This document shows, piece after piece, positions 52,249 to 62,491 of a stretch of 64,000 bases of DNA. The DNA comes from JBFIHF01 sp964411125. Lineage in GTDB: Bacteria; Myxococcota_A; Bradymonadia; Bradymonadales; Bradymonadaceae. The translations under genes were made by a program, and so were the position numbers. The DNA is taken from positions 1 to 64,000 of the forward strand of contig CAYPJU010000022.1 in assembly GCA_964411125.1 (NCBI GenBank), given 5' to 3'. Every line of letters starts with the position of its first letter. The stretch's first letter is position 1. The notes under the pieces were generated by a model. That model was not told the DNA's origin and did not search any database. It saw only the letters and a program-made list of their open reading frames with translations.

Positions 52249-54423
52249 TCACTGAGCTCCGGCGTCAGGAGGGTTGCTCTCGGCAGGGCCTCCGAGCCCC
52301 TTCTCGTCGGGTGCACCGATCGCTCGCAGCAGGTCCTCTTCGGTGACCTCGCGGTCGGGATCGACATCGGCCCGGTCCGGCTCGGTGGCCTCGCGCTCGG
52401 GTGGAGCATCGAACTCTCCCGGCTCTTCGGGCACGACGAAGACGCGCGGTTTCGGGTCGGACGACTCGGCGGTGTCACGCTCTTTCTGCTTCTGCTTCTT
52501 TTTCGCTCGCTTCATCGCCGGCTGTCGAGGCTCGGGCGACGACACCGCGTCGCCGGTCGCGGGTCTCTCCTCAGGGGGGGCCGGCGGATCTTCGGCGATG
52601 TCGGTGAGGGGCGTGAACTCTGGCGTCGCCTCGTCGTCCTCCGAATTCTCCTGCACCCCCTCCGCGGGTTCGACCGGCTCCGCGACCTCGCGCTTTGCGA
52701 GCTTAGCGGTCGGGGGCGAAGCCCGTCGTTCGTCATCGATCGCGGCGAGGCTGTCGAACCCTTCGGTCGCCGCGACGTGGTTTGGGTCGCGCATCAGAAT
52801 CTGGCGAAAGAGACTGCGAGCTTCTTCGACGTCCCCACCTTGATGGGCCATCTGCGCGGCGACGAGGAGCTGTTCCGTTTCGATGCGATCGCGCAGCACG
52901 GCGGCCTCGTTCGCGAGCCGCGGTCGGTCGATGCTGGGCTGCAGAGTGTCCAGGAGCGCCGTCGCGCGTCCGAACTTCTTCTGCTCCATCAGTTTTTCGA
53001 CGGTCTGTAGGCCCGAAGTCACGTCCCGGGTGCTCAGATTCGCGGGGAGCACCTTCGCGACGTCGTCGCCCTCTGGTTGGGGAGCCTGGGGCCAGAGCGC
53101 GTAGACCACGAGGCCGATTCCGGCCGCGACCATCGCGTAGATCACCCACGGATTGATTCCGCGGGGGCCATCGTCGGCGCGATCCCGCGACAGGCTCGCA
53201 GTCTCGGGGCTGATCGACGCGCCGGTGGGGGCGGGGGCCTGTTCGGCCGGAGGAGGTTCCGCCGCTTCGACCGACGGGGCTACGTGGGAGCCCGATTCGG
53301 AGTCCCTCCTGGTCTCCGCCGTCACCCCTTCAGACGGGACGACCGTGCGGTATTGTCCGCTCGCCGTCGCGGCGTTCTCCAACACTTTGCGAAAGCGCGG
53401 GGGCACGCTCCCCTCGAACACGTCGTAGGGCATCAACCCCGTCCATCGCGAGACTTCCGCGGAGAGGAGCTGCAGAAACTCGCCGGCGTCTCGGGGGCGG
53501 TCGTCCGGGTCCTTCGACAGGGCCCGGTGGATGAGGCGGAGAGCTCCTTCGGGGCAGAGATGGTCGAACGGCATCCGTTCCTCCATCCACTGGGGCTCTT
53601 CGGTGACGTGCTGGTGCATCACCGCATAGTGTTCGCCATCGAAGGGCTTGGTCCCGGTGAGCATTTCGTAGAACATCGCTCCCAACGCATAGACGTCCGT
53701 GCGTTGATCGATCTCTTCGCCTCGAACGATCTCGGGAGCGATGTAGCCGACGCTGCCGTAGAGCTCTTTGGTCACCTCTTTGTTGCCCCGAAACCGGGCG
53801 AGTCCGAAGTCGAGGATCTTGACGAAGTCCTCCTGGCCGTGGCGCGCGCAGAGCAAGACGTTGTCGGGCTTCAGGTCGCGGTGGATGACGCCTGCTTCGT
53901 GAGCTTCGGCCACGGCGTCCAGGATCTGGACCGCGACGCGGACGAAGTCGGACCAGAAGAAGCGCTCGCGCCGTCGCAGCAAGTTGGAGAGGGGGTCGCC
54001 GTCGACGTACTCCATCACGATGTAGGAGATGCCCTCCTCGGTCCCGTAGTCGAAGATTGTGACGAGGTTCGGATGATGCAGCTGGCTCATGCCGCGCGCT
54101 TCGCGGTCGAAGCGCTTGCGTGCTTGCTCGGAGTCGACGAGATCCTGCGACAGGACTTTGAGGACGACGTCGCGGTCGAGCTTCTCCTGCCGTGCCAGGT
54201 AGACGACGCCCATGCCGCCACGCGCCAGCTCCCGTTCGACCTGATAGCGCCCGGCGACCGTCGTCCCGATCAGATGCTCGGGGCTCGCAGAGGTGTGCGA
54301 AGGCTGCCGCATTCGCCTCGGCAGTTTGATGATCGCGCTCCCCGGCGCCTGAGGAACATCGGGATCGTCCAGGTCGAAGACGAGGGGATCGTCTTCGGCT
54401 GGCTCGGTGGTCTCGTCCGACAT
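52249..54423 (-). CDS. Ser/Thr protein kinase with C-terminal extracytoplasmic TPR-like region
   Basis: 724 residues from ATG 54423, preceded by TTGGAGGTCTGG. The kinase domain at about 60-330 has LARGGMGVVY (68 on), K89 in VVLKV, VIHRDLKPDNVLL, KILDFGLARF and GSVGYIAPE. A linker rich in Pro, Glu and Ala follows, then one membrane segment at about 421-441 (WVIYAMVAAGIGLVVYALW), TPR-like helices (DVEEARSLFRQILMRDPNHVAATEGF), and an acidic Pro/Lys-rich tail. It is the second Hanks kinase in the window. The layout suggests an external sensor of unknown ligand. Its stop is ten bases from the convergent Cys-rich lipoprotein gene. Confidence 0.95.
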   Translation of the reverse strand: MSDETTEPAEDDPLVFDLDDPDVPQAPGSAIIKLPRRMRQPSHTSASPEHLIGTTVAGRYQVERELARGGMGVVYLARQEKLDRDVVLKVLSQDLVDSEQARKRFDREARGMSQLHHPNLVTIFDYGTEEGISYIVMEYVDGDPLSNLLRRRERFFWSDFVRVAVQILDAVAEAHEAGVIHRDLKPDNVLLCARHGQEDFVKILDFGLARFRGNKEVTKELYGSVGYIAPEIVRGEEIDQRTDVYALGAMFYEMLTGTKPFDGEHYAVMHQHVTEEPQWMEERMPFDHLCPEGALRLIHRALSKDPDDRPRDAGEFLQLLSAEVSRWTGLMPYDVFEGSVPPRFRKVLENAATASGQYRTVVPSEGVTAETRRDSESGSHVAPSVEAAEPPPAEQAPAPTGASISPETASLSRDRADDGPRGINPWVIYAMVAAGIGLVVYALWPQAPQPEGDDVAKVLPANLSTRDVTSGLQTVEKLMEQKKFGRATALLDTLQPSIDRPRLANEAAVLRDRIETEQLLVAAQMAHQGGDVEEARSLFRQILMRDPNHVAATEGFDSLAAIDDERRASPPTAKLAKREVAEPVEPAEGVQENSEDDEATPEFTPLTDIAEDPPAPPEERPATGDAVSSPEPRQPAMKRAKKKQKQKERDTAESSDPKPRVFVVPEEPGEFDAPPEREATEPDRADVDPDREVTEEDLLRAIGAPDEKGLGGPAESNPPDAGAQ

Positions 54424-54626
54424 CCAGACCTCCAACAAGCAGGCCGAAGCGCCGTCGCTCTCCCCCCGGAGACCGGCCTTCGGCGTCGTGACACAGAACC
54501 GCGAGGGTACGGCCCCGAAGGCGCCGCCGTCAATCGCGGCATCTCCACTGCGGCAGTTGGGGCCGACAGGCGCGGGTCGACCGACGAGGGGGGCGAACTC
54601 ATCTCGGCGAATCTCCGGGAGTTACG
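54424..54626. other. 203-base region between the kinase start and the recD end
   Basis: Carries the leader of the leftward kinase gene (its RBS GGAGG lies at about 54428-54434 on the minus strand). No promoter, hairpin or protein-like frame was recognised in the remainder. Confidence 0.3.
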
Positions 54627-56438
54627 TCACTGACCCGGGTCATCGGGGGCGATGGGCCGTGCGCGCCCGATCTGTTCGGCCAACCCCGAATAGCGCTCCG
54701 TGACTCGCTCGATGCCGCTGCACAGGAAGCTGGGATCGCCGAAGATACGGACACGGCGGCGCGCTCGCGTCACCGCAGTGTAGAGCAGCTCGCGGGAGAG
54801 CAATGGGATGTCCTCCTCGGGGAGAACCACGGCGACCTCTTCGAATTCCGAGCCCTGGCTCTTGTGCACGGTCATCGCCCACGCATGGTCCAACTGCGCC
54901 TGCAACCCGCTGAGATGATGCGCGCGCAGCACGCCGCCGCTCTCGAAGATCGCCGCCAGCCGCACGTCGTCCCCCGTGTCGACCCGAAGGATCACCCCGT
55001 GATCCCCGTTGAAGAGTCCACGGTCGTAGTCGTTGCGGAGCATCAGGACCGGCTCGCCAGCGATGAAGGACCCGACCGCGTCGTCCGTCTCCGTGCGGCG
55101 CATCAAGCGGGCGTGAAATGCCTCGTTCAGCGCCACGCTCCCCCCCGCGAAGACGCGGGTGAGGCAGAGAATTCGAAACGCGCCGTAGTGGTCGAAGAGA
55201 GCCCGAACGGCAGGCACGTCTTCGCTCGCGACGATCCCTTCCTCCAAGCGATACGTCCGGGCGATCGCATCCCAGAATTCCGCGCTCCCCGTGATCCTGT
55301 CGTCGAACCACTCCTCCACGAACGCGAGCAGCCTCCCTCGGTACGAATCGTCGTCGACCTCCTCCAGCGTGACCGCACCTCCCAGCCGCTGCACTGCGCT
55401 CCGGGGTTCGCCGTCGCGCACGGCCTCCGCGAATCGCAGGATCTGCCGGCCGGCGGGGTCTCGCGGATCCATCCGGAACGAATGGTGCAATCGCGCGACG
55501 TGGTCTTCGCGTGAGACGAGGTCTCGCAGCACCGTACCGGTGTCGACGCTGGGGAGCTGTTCGACGTCGCCGAGCAACACGAGGTGAGCGTCGGGGTGGA
55601 CGCAACGCATCAAGCGCTCCATCAGGACCAGGTCGATCATCGAAGCCTCGTCGACCACGACCCAGCGCGCGGCGATCGGGTCCGTCTCGTCGCGAGCGAA
55701 ACTCCCGTGGGCGGGCCGGTAGCGAAGCAGCCGATGCAGGGTGCTCGGAGGGTTGGTGGCGAGGGCCTCACGCAGGGCCTCGTCCCCCTCCCCAAGCTGC
55801 GTGGTGATCGCCTCGCCCATGCGATTCGCGGCCTTGCCCGTTGGCGCCGCCAGAGCGATGCGCTCGGGGGCGACGCCGGAGGAGACGAGACGACGGAGGA
55901 GCTCGACCACGATCGACGTCTTCCCCGTCCCGGGCCCTCCCGTGATGACACAGAGCGGGAGGCGAATCGCCGTGTCCACCGCTGCCTCTTGTTCCTCGGT
56001 CAACCGCGACGAAGGCCTGGCGGTCGAGGCCACGTCTTCGGCGGGATGGTCGAGCCGTTGCCGGACCAGATCTGCCAGAGAGCGCTCGTAGTGGAGCGTC
56101 CTTTGATGATAGAGCCAACCGTCGACGACGAGGAGCGGACGGTATGCGTGGGCCGTCGTCGAGAGTACGTCACTCGCTCTCTCGGAGTTTGCCAGGGCGA
56201 CCAACTCGGGGGTTGCGGGGATGCGTGTCGAACCCTGCCGCAGACCGATGAGCGATTCGGTGACCGCGGTCATCAAAGTGCCGCGCTCCTCGTCAGACAG
56301 GCCGTCTCCAGCGAGCCGAACGAGCTCCAGGCCGAGCCCGAAGAGATCCGAACCGAGCTCCACGGCGGCATCCGAACGCTGGAGCTCGCGGATCCAATCG
56401 CCCTTCTGGCGATCCGAAACACTTGGTTCTTCGTTCAC
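54627..56438 (-). CDS. recD: Exodeoxyribonuclease V subunit RecD (5'-3' helicase)
   Basis: 603 residues from GTG 56438, which overlaps the recB stop by four bases (GTGA). Motif I is GGPGTGKT (residues 167-174), then APTGKAANRMGEAI, VVDEASMIDLVLM, LGDVEQLPSVDTGTVLRDL (motif III) and the C-terminal motif AMTVHKSQGSEF with LLYTAVTRARRRV. The long open frame upstream of this start is only the reverse shadow of recB. RecD normally works with RecB and RecC in repair of double-strand breaks. Confidence 0.95.
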   Translation of the reverse strand: MNEEPSVSDRQKGDWIRELQRSDAAVELGSDLFGLGLELVRLAGDGLSDEERGTLMTAVTESLIGLRQGSTRIPATPELVALANSERASDVLSTTAHAYRPLLVVDGWLYHQRTLHYERSLADLVRQRLDHPAEDVASTARPSSRLTEEQEAAVDTAIRLPLCVITGGPGTGKTSIVVELLRRLVSSGVAPERIALAAPTGKAANRMGEAITTQLGEGDEALREALATNPPSTLHRLLRYRPAHGSFARDETDPIAARWVVVDEASMIDLVLMERLMRCVHPDAHLVLLGDVEQLPSVDTGTVLRDLVSREDHVARLHHSFRMDPRDPAGRQILRFAEAVRDGEPRSAVQRLGGAVTLEEVDDDSYRGRLLAFVEEWFDDRITGSAEFWDAIARTYRLEEGIVASEDVPAVRALFDHYGAFRILCLTRVFAGGSVALNEAFHARLMRRTETDDAVGSFIAGEPVLMLRNDYDRGLFNGDHGVILRVDTGDDVRLAAIFESGGVLRAHHLSGLQAQLDHAWAMTVHKSQGSEFEEVAVVLPEEDIPLLSRELLYTAVTRARRRVRIFGDPSFLCSGIERVTERYSGLAEQIGRARPIAPDDPGQ

Positions 56439-59400
56439 CGAAAGTCCGTCCGTCGTAGTTTCTGTTCGTAGCTCGCGATCTGATCGAGGGTGGGTCGATG
56501 CACGAAGAACCCGCGGTCGCGTTGCCCGTCCACGCCCCGCAAGAACGCGTACATGTACCCCCCGAATCGCTCCTCGAAGGTCGCTTCGTCGTGGATCCCG
56601 AACATTTTCAGGACGGCGATCGAGTAAAGCCAGGCCTGAGTTTCGTAGTGTGACGTCACGTGCTCGCGAAGGTCGGCCGCTCCGTAAGTCTCCAGACTGT
56701 CGGATTTCCAATCTGCAAAGAACACGCGGCCGTCGTACTCGAACACGAGGTCGATGAAGCCCTTGATGTAGCCGCGACGAACGTCGAATTCGACGTCGGC
56801 GGGAGGTGTCTCGAGGACCGTCGGGTTGCCACGCTCCGGGATCGGGAAGAGAAACTCGATCTCGCGAAGATCTCGCGGGACGTCGGCGAGCCGCTCCAGA
56901 GGCGCGCAGCCGGGAAGCGTGAGCGGCGAGGCGAGGGTCGCCCATACCACCCGACGGCTGTATTCGGCGTAGCGCTCCTCGATGCCATGGGTCGACATCG
57001 AGTCGACGAAGAGGGCGTCGACATCTGGACGGGCTACCCACTTCTCGAACGTTCCTGCGTCGCGGACTGTCGCGAAATCGATCCGCTCCAGGATGTCGTG
57101 CAGGAAGATGCCCGTATCCGCCCCCGAGGGGAGCTCGTCGCGGTCCGCCCAGGCCGCCGCGCGCGCGTCGATCTCGAGCAGGAGGTCGTCGCGCCCCTCG
57201 GCGTCCAGGTACTGGCTCGTTCGCTTCATTCGGCTGTACGAACTGACCACCAGCGGCCGACGCCGAAGCTTCTCCAGCCGGGACGAGAGCTCGCGGTCGG
57301 GGGCGGTCGGTGGCCTCCAGTCGGAGTAGTCTGCCGCCGCAGGCATGTGCAGCCCTCCCTCCGCGACCTTGAACTCGTCCTCCTCGACCCGCACCAGACG
57401 AAAGAGCGGGACCGCGCGCCCATCCTCGTCGATCGTCTCGTCCAGCGACTCGTCGACGACCTGAAGCAGACGGTTGTTCATCACCTCGTACGTTCCGTTC
57501 AGGTAGCCGTACTGCAGCTTGCCACGCTCTTTGCCGATGAAGGGGAGATAGAGGAGCGAACGGGCTCGCGTAGCCGCCACGTACAGCAGCCGCTGATTCT
57601 CCTCCGTCATCTCGCGTTCGATCGCCATCATCGCGCCGCTCGACTGCGGAAGGCCCATGTAGACCACCCGTTCGTCTCCCTGCCGGCAGACCCGGTTCTT
57701 GTCGGTCTGGGGCGCCTTCGAGAATCCCCCGTAGAGAAACACGACCTCCGCTTCGAGCCCTTTGGACTTGTGGATCGTCATCAACTGCACTGCCTTCCGA
57801 TCGGTCTCCAGGCGTTGAATGTTGCGGTCGTCCGAATGTGTCGCCGCATTCTCGATCAGGGTGTGAAGCTTCACGATCAGGTCCGCGGTCGAGGCCCTCT
57901 CGCGGTGCACCTCTTCGAGCAAGATCTCGAAGAGGTGCAAGATGTTGGTGAGCTCTCGTTCGCTCGGACCGCGGAAGATCTCGCGGCGTACGACGCCGCT
58001 GTCGTCCAACACGCTGGCGAAGAGCCGTTCGAACCGTCCCTGCTTCGCCAGCTCGTGCCAGTCGAGGAGAGTCTTCACCAACGGATCGGTCTCCGGCAGA
58101 TGGGCGCACTCGGCGAGTCGCTCGAACGGGACGTCGAAGAACGGTGTCGACCATGCGCGGAAACGGTTCGCACGACGCGACGGGTCGTCGATCGCGTGCA
58201 GCAGATCGAGCACGTGTCGCGCCTCCGCCGATTGGAACAGCCCCTCCTCCTTGTAGAACGCGAACGGCACGTCGAGCTCTCGGAGGTACTTGGCGAGCTT
58301 GCGGGCCTCCGTTCCGCTCCGCGTCAGCATGTAGATGTCGTCGGGGCCGACCGGGCGAGTCTGTGACGGGTCCTCGCGGTCGACGACGTTGAGCCCCTCG
58401 TCGAGGATCCGACGTACCTCGCGCGCCATCCACATCCCCAGCGTTCGTTTGATCGTGTACGCATCCAGCCGGTCGCCGCTCGGCACCACCCGCGCGATCT
58501 GGATCGGCGCGACCGGCTCCCCCCGCGAGTCCTCGAGTGCGCGGCCCGGCCGGCCACACTCCACCGGCGCGTCGTACTGAATCGCGCCCGTGAAGAACGG
58601 GGAAGGGGCACGCTGGTCCAACAGACGATTGTAGGCCGCGATCATCGTCGCCGTGGACCGGAAATTCTGCCGAAGTCGAACCGGCGCACTCTCCTCGCGC
58701 GCCTCCAGGATCGCTCTCCTCGCATCGATGTACGTGTCGACGTCCGCTCCACGAAATCCGTAGATCGCTTGCTTCGGATCACCGATCACGAACAGACGGT
58801 TCTCGGCATCGGGGCTCTCGAAGAAGATCCGTTTGAAGATGTTCCACTGGACCGGGTCGGTGTCCTGGAACTCGTCGATCAGGGCGAGCTTGTAACGCGA
58901 CCGAAGCAAGCGAACCATCACCTCGCCGTTCGGGTCGTCCCGATCTCCGATCCGATCCCAGACGCCCCGCAGCATGTCGTCATAGTCGAAATGACCACGC
59001 TGCTTCACCAACCTCAGTTGTTCCCGAACCGGCTCCAGAGTCTTGTGGATCACCGCGGTACGCAGCGGGATCAGGCGGACGAGCGCGTGTTTCAGCGAAA
59101 GTTGGGTCGTCCCCGCCGGCACCTCCACGTCGTGAAAGAGCCGGAAGACGTTCTCCATCTCCCAGCGAACTCCCTCCAGACAACCCGCCAGGGCGCTGTC
59201 AGTGGCCGCGAGAAGCTCCGCGAGGTCCCGCGACTCGCCGTAGGGACGGACCGCCCCGACCAGCGCCTCGACGAGCTGAAGCATGGTGTATTTGACCTTC
59301 CCGCTCGCCACCCCCGAGACCCCGTTGCGAAACGCCCGTTGCGTGTCCACGAGCTCCTCGTCCGTCAACCGGGCGAGGTTGTCGAGCGCTTTGCGCAGTG

Positions 59401-60010
59401 GTTCCTCGTAAAACCCGGGAGCCAGCCTCGCGTCCTCCGTCGCCAGGTAGGCCAGAGAATCGGCGAGCGAGCGAAGATCGTTCCGCTTGAGCCAGGCGAG
59501 CAGGTACTGCCGTAGGTCGGGGTCGGTCGCGATCTCGCCGCGCAATGCCGCCTTGAACGCCATGTCGAAGATGGTGCCCGAGTCGGTGTGCTCCTCGTCG
59601 AAGAGGCGACGCAGATGAAACGCGTTCTCCATCAAGATGCGATGGCAGAACCCGTGAATCGTGTGGATCGAGCTGCGGCCGAAGAGATCGAGCTGCTGCT
59701 GGAGAATATGTCGCTGTTCGGGCCCGATCTCCCAGTGCGGCTCGTCGGGTCCGCACCGGTGTTCTTCGGCGCGGACGAGGTCCTCGAGCTTTCCACGCAC
59801 CCTGGCCTTCAGTTCGGCGGTCGCCGGCTCGGTGAAGGTGACGATCAGAATTTCGTCGATCTTCGCCTCGCCAGACAGCAGCAGGTCGACGACCAGATGT
59901 TCGAGCGTGTGCGTTTTCCCGGTGCCTGCAGAAGCCTCGATTACTACGTGTCCGTCGCGCGGAATGTCGGCGAGGATGGCGGGGCGGGGGTATCTCAGGA
60001 ACTCTTCCAC
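56435..60010 (-). CDS. recB: Exodeoxyribonuclease V subunit RecB (helicase-nuclease)
   Basis: 1191 residues. The start is taken as GTG 60010, since the earlier frame is poorly conserved and this gives about 25 residues before HVVIEASAGTGKTHTLEHLV (Walker A at 26-33). UvrD-type motifs follow: LALIDEFQDTDPVQW, FVIGDPKQAIYGFRGAD, QLMTIHKSKGLEAEVVF and QRLLYVAATRARSLLY. The RecB nuclease is at the C-terminus: IKGFIDLVFEYDGRVFFADWKSD (Asp and the D-x-K of the PD-(D/E)XK fold). recD is coupled. A recC gene is expected next to it but none is present upstream or downstream in the window. Confidence 0.95.
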   Translation of the reverse strand: MEEFLRYPRPAILADIPRDGHVVIEASAGTGKTHTLEHLVVDLLLSGEAKIDEILIVTFTEPATAELKARVRGKLEDLVRAEEHRCGPDEPHWEIGPEQRHILQQQLDLFGRSSIHTIHGFCHRILMENAFHLRRLFDEEHTDSGTIFDMAFKAALRGEIATDPDLRQYLLAWLKRNDLRSLADSLAYLATEDARLAPGFYEEPLRKALDNLARLTDEELVDTQRAFRNGVSGVASGKVKYTMLQLVEALVGAVRPYGESRDLAELLAATDSALAGCLEGVRWEMENVFRLFHDVEVPAGTTQLSLKHALVRLIPLRTAVIHKTLEPVREQLRLVKQRGHFDYDDMLRGVWDRIGDRDDPNGEVMVRLLRSRYKLALIDEFQDTDPVQWNIFKRIFFESPDAENRLFVIGDPKQAIYGFRGADVDTYIDARRAILEAREESAPVRLRQNFRSTATMIAAYNRLLDQRAPSPFFTGAIQYDAPVECGRPGRALEDSRGEPVAPIQIARVVPSGDRLDAYTIKRTLGMWMAREVRRILDEGLNVVDREDPSQTRPVGPDDIYMLTRSGTEARKLAKYLRELDVPFAFYKEEGLFQSAEARHVLDLLHAIDDPSRRANRFRAWSTPFFDVPFERLAECAHLPETDPLVKTLLDWHELAKQGRFERLFASVLDDSGVVRREIFRGPSERELTNILHLFEILLEEVHRERASTADLIVKLHTLIENAATHSDDRNIQRLETDRKAVQLMTIHKSKGLEAEVVFLYGGFSKAPQTDKNRVCRQGDERVVYMGLPQSSGAMMAIEREMTEENQRLLYVAATRARSLLYLPFIGKERGKLQYGYLNGTYEVMNNRLLQVVDESLDETIDEDGRAVPLFRLVRVEEDEFKVAEGGLHMPAAADYSDWRPPTAPDRELSSRLEKLRRRPLVVSSYSRMKRTSQYLDAEGRDDLLLEIDARAAAWADRDELPSGADTGIFLHDILERIDFATVRDAGTFEKWVARPDVDALFVDSMSTHGIEERYAEYSRRVVWATLASPLTLPGCAPLERLADVPRDLREIEFLFPIPERGNPTVLETPPADVEFDVRRGYIKGFIDLVFEYDGRVFFADWKSDSLETYGAADLREHVTSHYETQAWLYSIAVLKMFGIHDEATFEERFGGYMYAFLRGVDGQRDRGFFVHRPTLDQIASYEQKLRRTDFR

Positions 60011-60264
60011 CGAAGCAGTCTGGCACAACCGCGTTGCTGGTCCCAGCGACACCTTGGGCGATTGGCGCGGGTGGAGAGATTCGGACTGCTTCGGACGGCC
60101 CGTGCCGCCGACATATTCCGACCGTCTGGACGGACGAGAGTGCCGCTGTCCCCGTCGTCCCGCTGTCGCTTGATTGCCCGAGGTGAGTCTCGTAAGCTCG
60201 AAAGACACCTATAACTCACGCTCTAGTGTTGCGGTCCGAGGACCGGCGACGAAGGGGAGACGCC

Positions 60265-62271
60265 ATGTCCAAGAGACACTTTTTTGCCATTCTCGCATCC
60301 CTCGCATTTGCGGTCGGCTGCAGCAAGGACCCCCAGTTACTGGTCGGGTCGGAAGAAGAGGAAGTCGAGGAGTATTTCGATCCCGCGGTCTCTGCCCAGA
60401 CGACGGAACTCGAAGAAGGATTGTACGTCGAACCCGGCCTTCACCTACGGCCCGGCATCGAAGTCTTCGACGTCGACCCCGCCAACGAGGGGGAGATGAC
60501 GCTCGATGACGAGACGGGAACTGCGCTTCTACAGGGGGCTGCCGCGGCGCAAATGGACGGTATCGAAGTGGGCGACATTTTCGTCTCCACCCAGACCATC
60601 GCTCGCGTCGGTGAGGTTGAAATCTCCGACCACGCTGTCACGCTACATCTCGAATCGTTCGCGTTCTGGGAGGTGGTGCACGGCGAGTGGAGCCTGCAAC
60701 TTCCGCTGGACCGCGAAGGTGAGGACCAGACGTACGAGGTCGATCCGACCGACTACGAGATTCATCGCCAGATGCTCAGCATCACCCACGACGTATCGAG
60801 CAGTGCCACGGTCGGAAGCGTGAAGTTGAGCACCGAGTATTCGCTAGGTCTCGAAGCAAATCCGCACATGCGGTTCGAAGGCAAAATCCCGTTCTACTCG
60901 AGCGAAGCCGACTACCACTGTGAAGACCCTCAGGTGAACGTCAACGTCGGTTGCGTTCTCGGCCGATGCGCGAAGCGCTACCGTTACTGCGTGGACTACC
61001 TGACCCTTTCGGTCGAGTTCGGCGCGGACGTCAGCGGGAAGACGACCCTCAGCGCGACCGGCAAAGAAAAATTCGAAACGCCGGGCAAGGACGACAAGCG
61101 AATCTACGAGAAGACCCTCGGACAGATCCCCCTCACCGGTCCTTTCTTCCTCCGCCCTGCCCTGTACATCGAGCGGCAAGCCTACGTGGAGGCGTCAATC
61201 AAAGGTGAGCTGGAAGTCTCGGCGAGCGCTGGTGCGAGCGTCCCCCTCGGGTTCGAATATCGCAACGGGGACGGGTTCTCGATGATCCCCAACGAACGGT
61301 ACCCCGCCACGAGCTACGCGAATCTGGGGGGCTCCGCGACGCTGACGGCGAAACTCGAAGCCGGCGTTTGGGCCGAGGCCGGCTTCGAGATGAAAGTGTG
61401 TACCCCCGACCTGCCCGCCGACGTCTGCGTCAACGGGTTGACTGCCGGTGGACGCGTGACCGTGAAAGGCGCCTATGAGGACACTGTCGGTGAATTCGTG
61501 AGCGCGCCGACAATACGCGACCACTGCCTCAGCGTTGCCGCGGAATTCGAAGCGAAAGTCACCGGAAAGGCAGAAGCAGAGGTTAGCGCCTTCGGGTTCA
61601 GCAAGAAGGTGACGCTGGTTTCAGTGCCGTTCTCGCCGTTCAAGAAGACCCTCGCGGACTGGGACGACGGAGGCGAGTACTGTAGCGGTCAGCACGAGAT
61701 CCTCGTGCACCGGATGAACGAACAGTACAACATTGACATCGACTGCGAGCTCCCGGCCGAGAACCCGCTGGCTGGAACGTGCGTGGAAGCATTCGCACGC
61801 CCCTGCTACCAACCCGAGGGGCAATGCAGCGGCCTCGTCTACGAGGACGGTTCGTACGACATGGTCTGGAGCTCGGGAGACAGACTGTACAGCGACGTGA
61901 CCGAAACACAGACCATCTTGGAAGGAACCGAAAACGAGTACCAGGTGCCGATTGGGTTCGACCACAACATGTTCGGCGTCGACGACACGCATTGCGTTGC
62001 CGGCCAATCCGTCGCATCGTCGGCGCAAATCCAATACGACTGCATCTACGAGTCGGCGTTTACTCTCCTCGTGTCCGACCCCGAAAGCGACTATGAGGAG
62101 GGCGATGTGCTCGAGACGTGTGTCACTGGAAACGGCCTGCAGATCTTTACCTGCCCCGATGGAACGAGGCTGACGCTCGGGGTCGAGGAGCCGACGATCT
62201 GCCTACAGGGCGGAGCGTGCGAGTTTGGCGCGGGGTATCTGGAAAACCTCAGCCAGAACCGCGGGCTCTGA
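60265..62271 (+). CDS. Large lipoprotein of unknown function
   Basis: 668 residues from ATG 60265 (RBS GGGGAG). The signal ends LAFAVGC with C19 as lipid anchor. An acidic stretch (GSEEEEVEEYFDP) follows. The body is beta-rich with long Val/Thr/Glu stretches and several cysteines (YHCEDPQVNVNVGCVLGRC). One section, FVSTQTIARVGEVEISDHAVTLHLESFAF, appears twice in related proteins in other myxobacteria-type genomes, but I cannot name it. It is divergent from recB. A 28-base tandem duplication overlaps its stop. Confidence 0.75.
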   Translation: MSKRHFFAILASLAFAVGCSKDPQLLVGSEEEEVEEYFDPAVSAQTTELEEGLYVEPGLHLRPGIEVFDVDPANEGEMTLDDETGTALLQGAAAAQMDGIEVGDIFVSTQTIARVGEVEISDHAVTLHLESFAFWEVVHGEWSLQLPLDREGEDQTYEVDPTDYEIHRQMLSITHDVSSSATVGSVKLSTEYSLGLEANPHMRFEGKIPFYSSEADYHCEDPQVNVNVGCVLGRCAKRYRYCVDYLTLSVEFGADVSGKTTLSATGKEKFETPGKDDKRIYEKTLGQIPLTGPFFLRPALYIERQAYVEASIKGELEVSASAGASVPLGFEYRNGDGFSMIPNERYPATSYANLGGSATLTAKLEAGVWAEAGFEMKVCTPDLPADVCVNGLTAGGRVTVKGAYEDTVGEFVSAPTIRDHCLSVAAEFEAKVTGKAEAEVSAFGFSKKVTLVSVPFSPFKKTLADWDDGGEYCSGQHEILVHRMNEQYNIDIDCELPAENPLAGTCVEAFARPCYQPEGQCSGLVYEDGSYDMVWSSGDRLYSDVTETQTILEGTENEYQVPIGFDHNMFGVDDTHCVAGQSVASSAQIQYDCIYESAFTLLVSDPESDYEEGDVLETCVTGNGLQIFTCPDGTRLTLGVEEPTICLQGGACEFGAGYLENLSQNRGL

Positions 62272-62313
62272 GGACAAAACGTCGCACCGCGGGCTCGGAG
62301 GACAAAGCGTCGC
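62258..62313. repeat. 28-base tandem duplication overlapping the lipoprotein stop codon
   Basis: Copies at 62258-62285 and 62286-62313 match at 26 of 28 bases (ACCGCGGGCTC, then T or G, then GAGGACAAA and so on). The stop TGA (62269-62271) is in copy 1; copy 2 reads GGA at the same point. Confidence 0.9.
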
Positions 62314-62348
62314 GCCCACTGGTCAACAGTCCGAAGACGGGCAGCAGC

Positions 62349-62378
62349 AAAAAGCCGGCATCAGCCGGCTTTTTTTTA
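62349..62378 (+). terminator. Rho-independent (bidirectional) terminator
   Basis: AAAAAGCCGGC (62349-62359) and GCCGGC (62364-62369) with a loop of ATCA, followed by eight T. The A-run on the left makes it usable from both sides, for the rightward lipoprotein and for the leftward M48 gene ending at 62492. Confidence 0.92.
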
Positions 62379-62491
62379 TCCCGGAGCGCTCGGCTGGCCA
62401 GTCACTTCCCCGCGATGTAGTCGGCCTCCGATTCGTCGAGGATACCCCCACCCCCTCCCTCGGCTTCCGGGGAGCTCGACCCGCCGGTGCG

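Noticed and set aside
54627..58559. Very long leftward open frame running past the recD start
   Set aside because: The part beyond 56438 is the opposite-frame shadow of recB; protein quality (Arg/Pro/Gly-rich) drops there and the GTGA-coupled GTG gives the proper RecD start.
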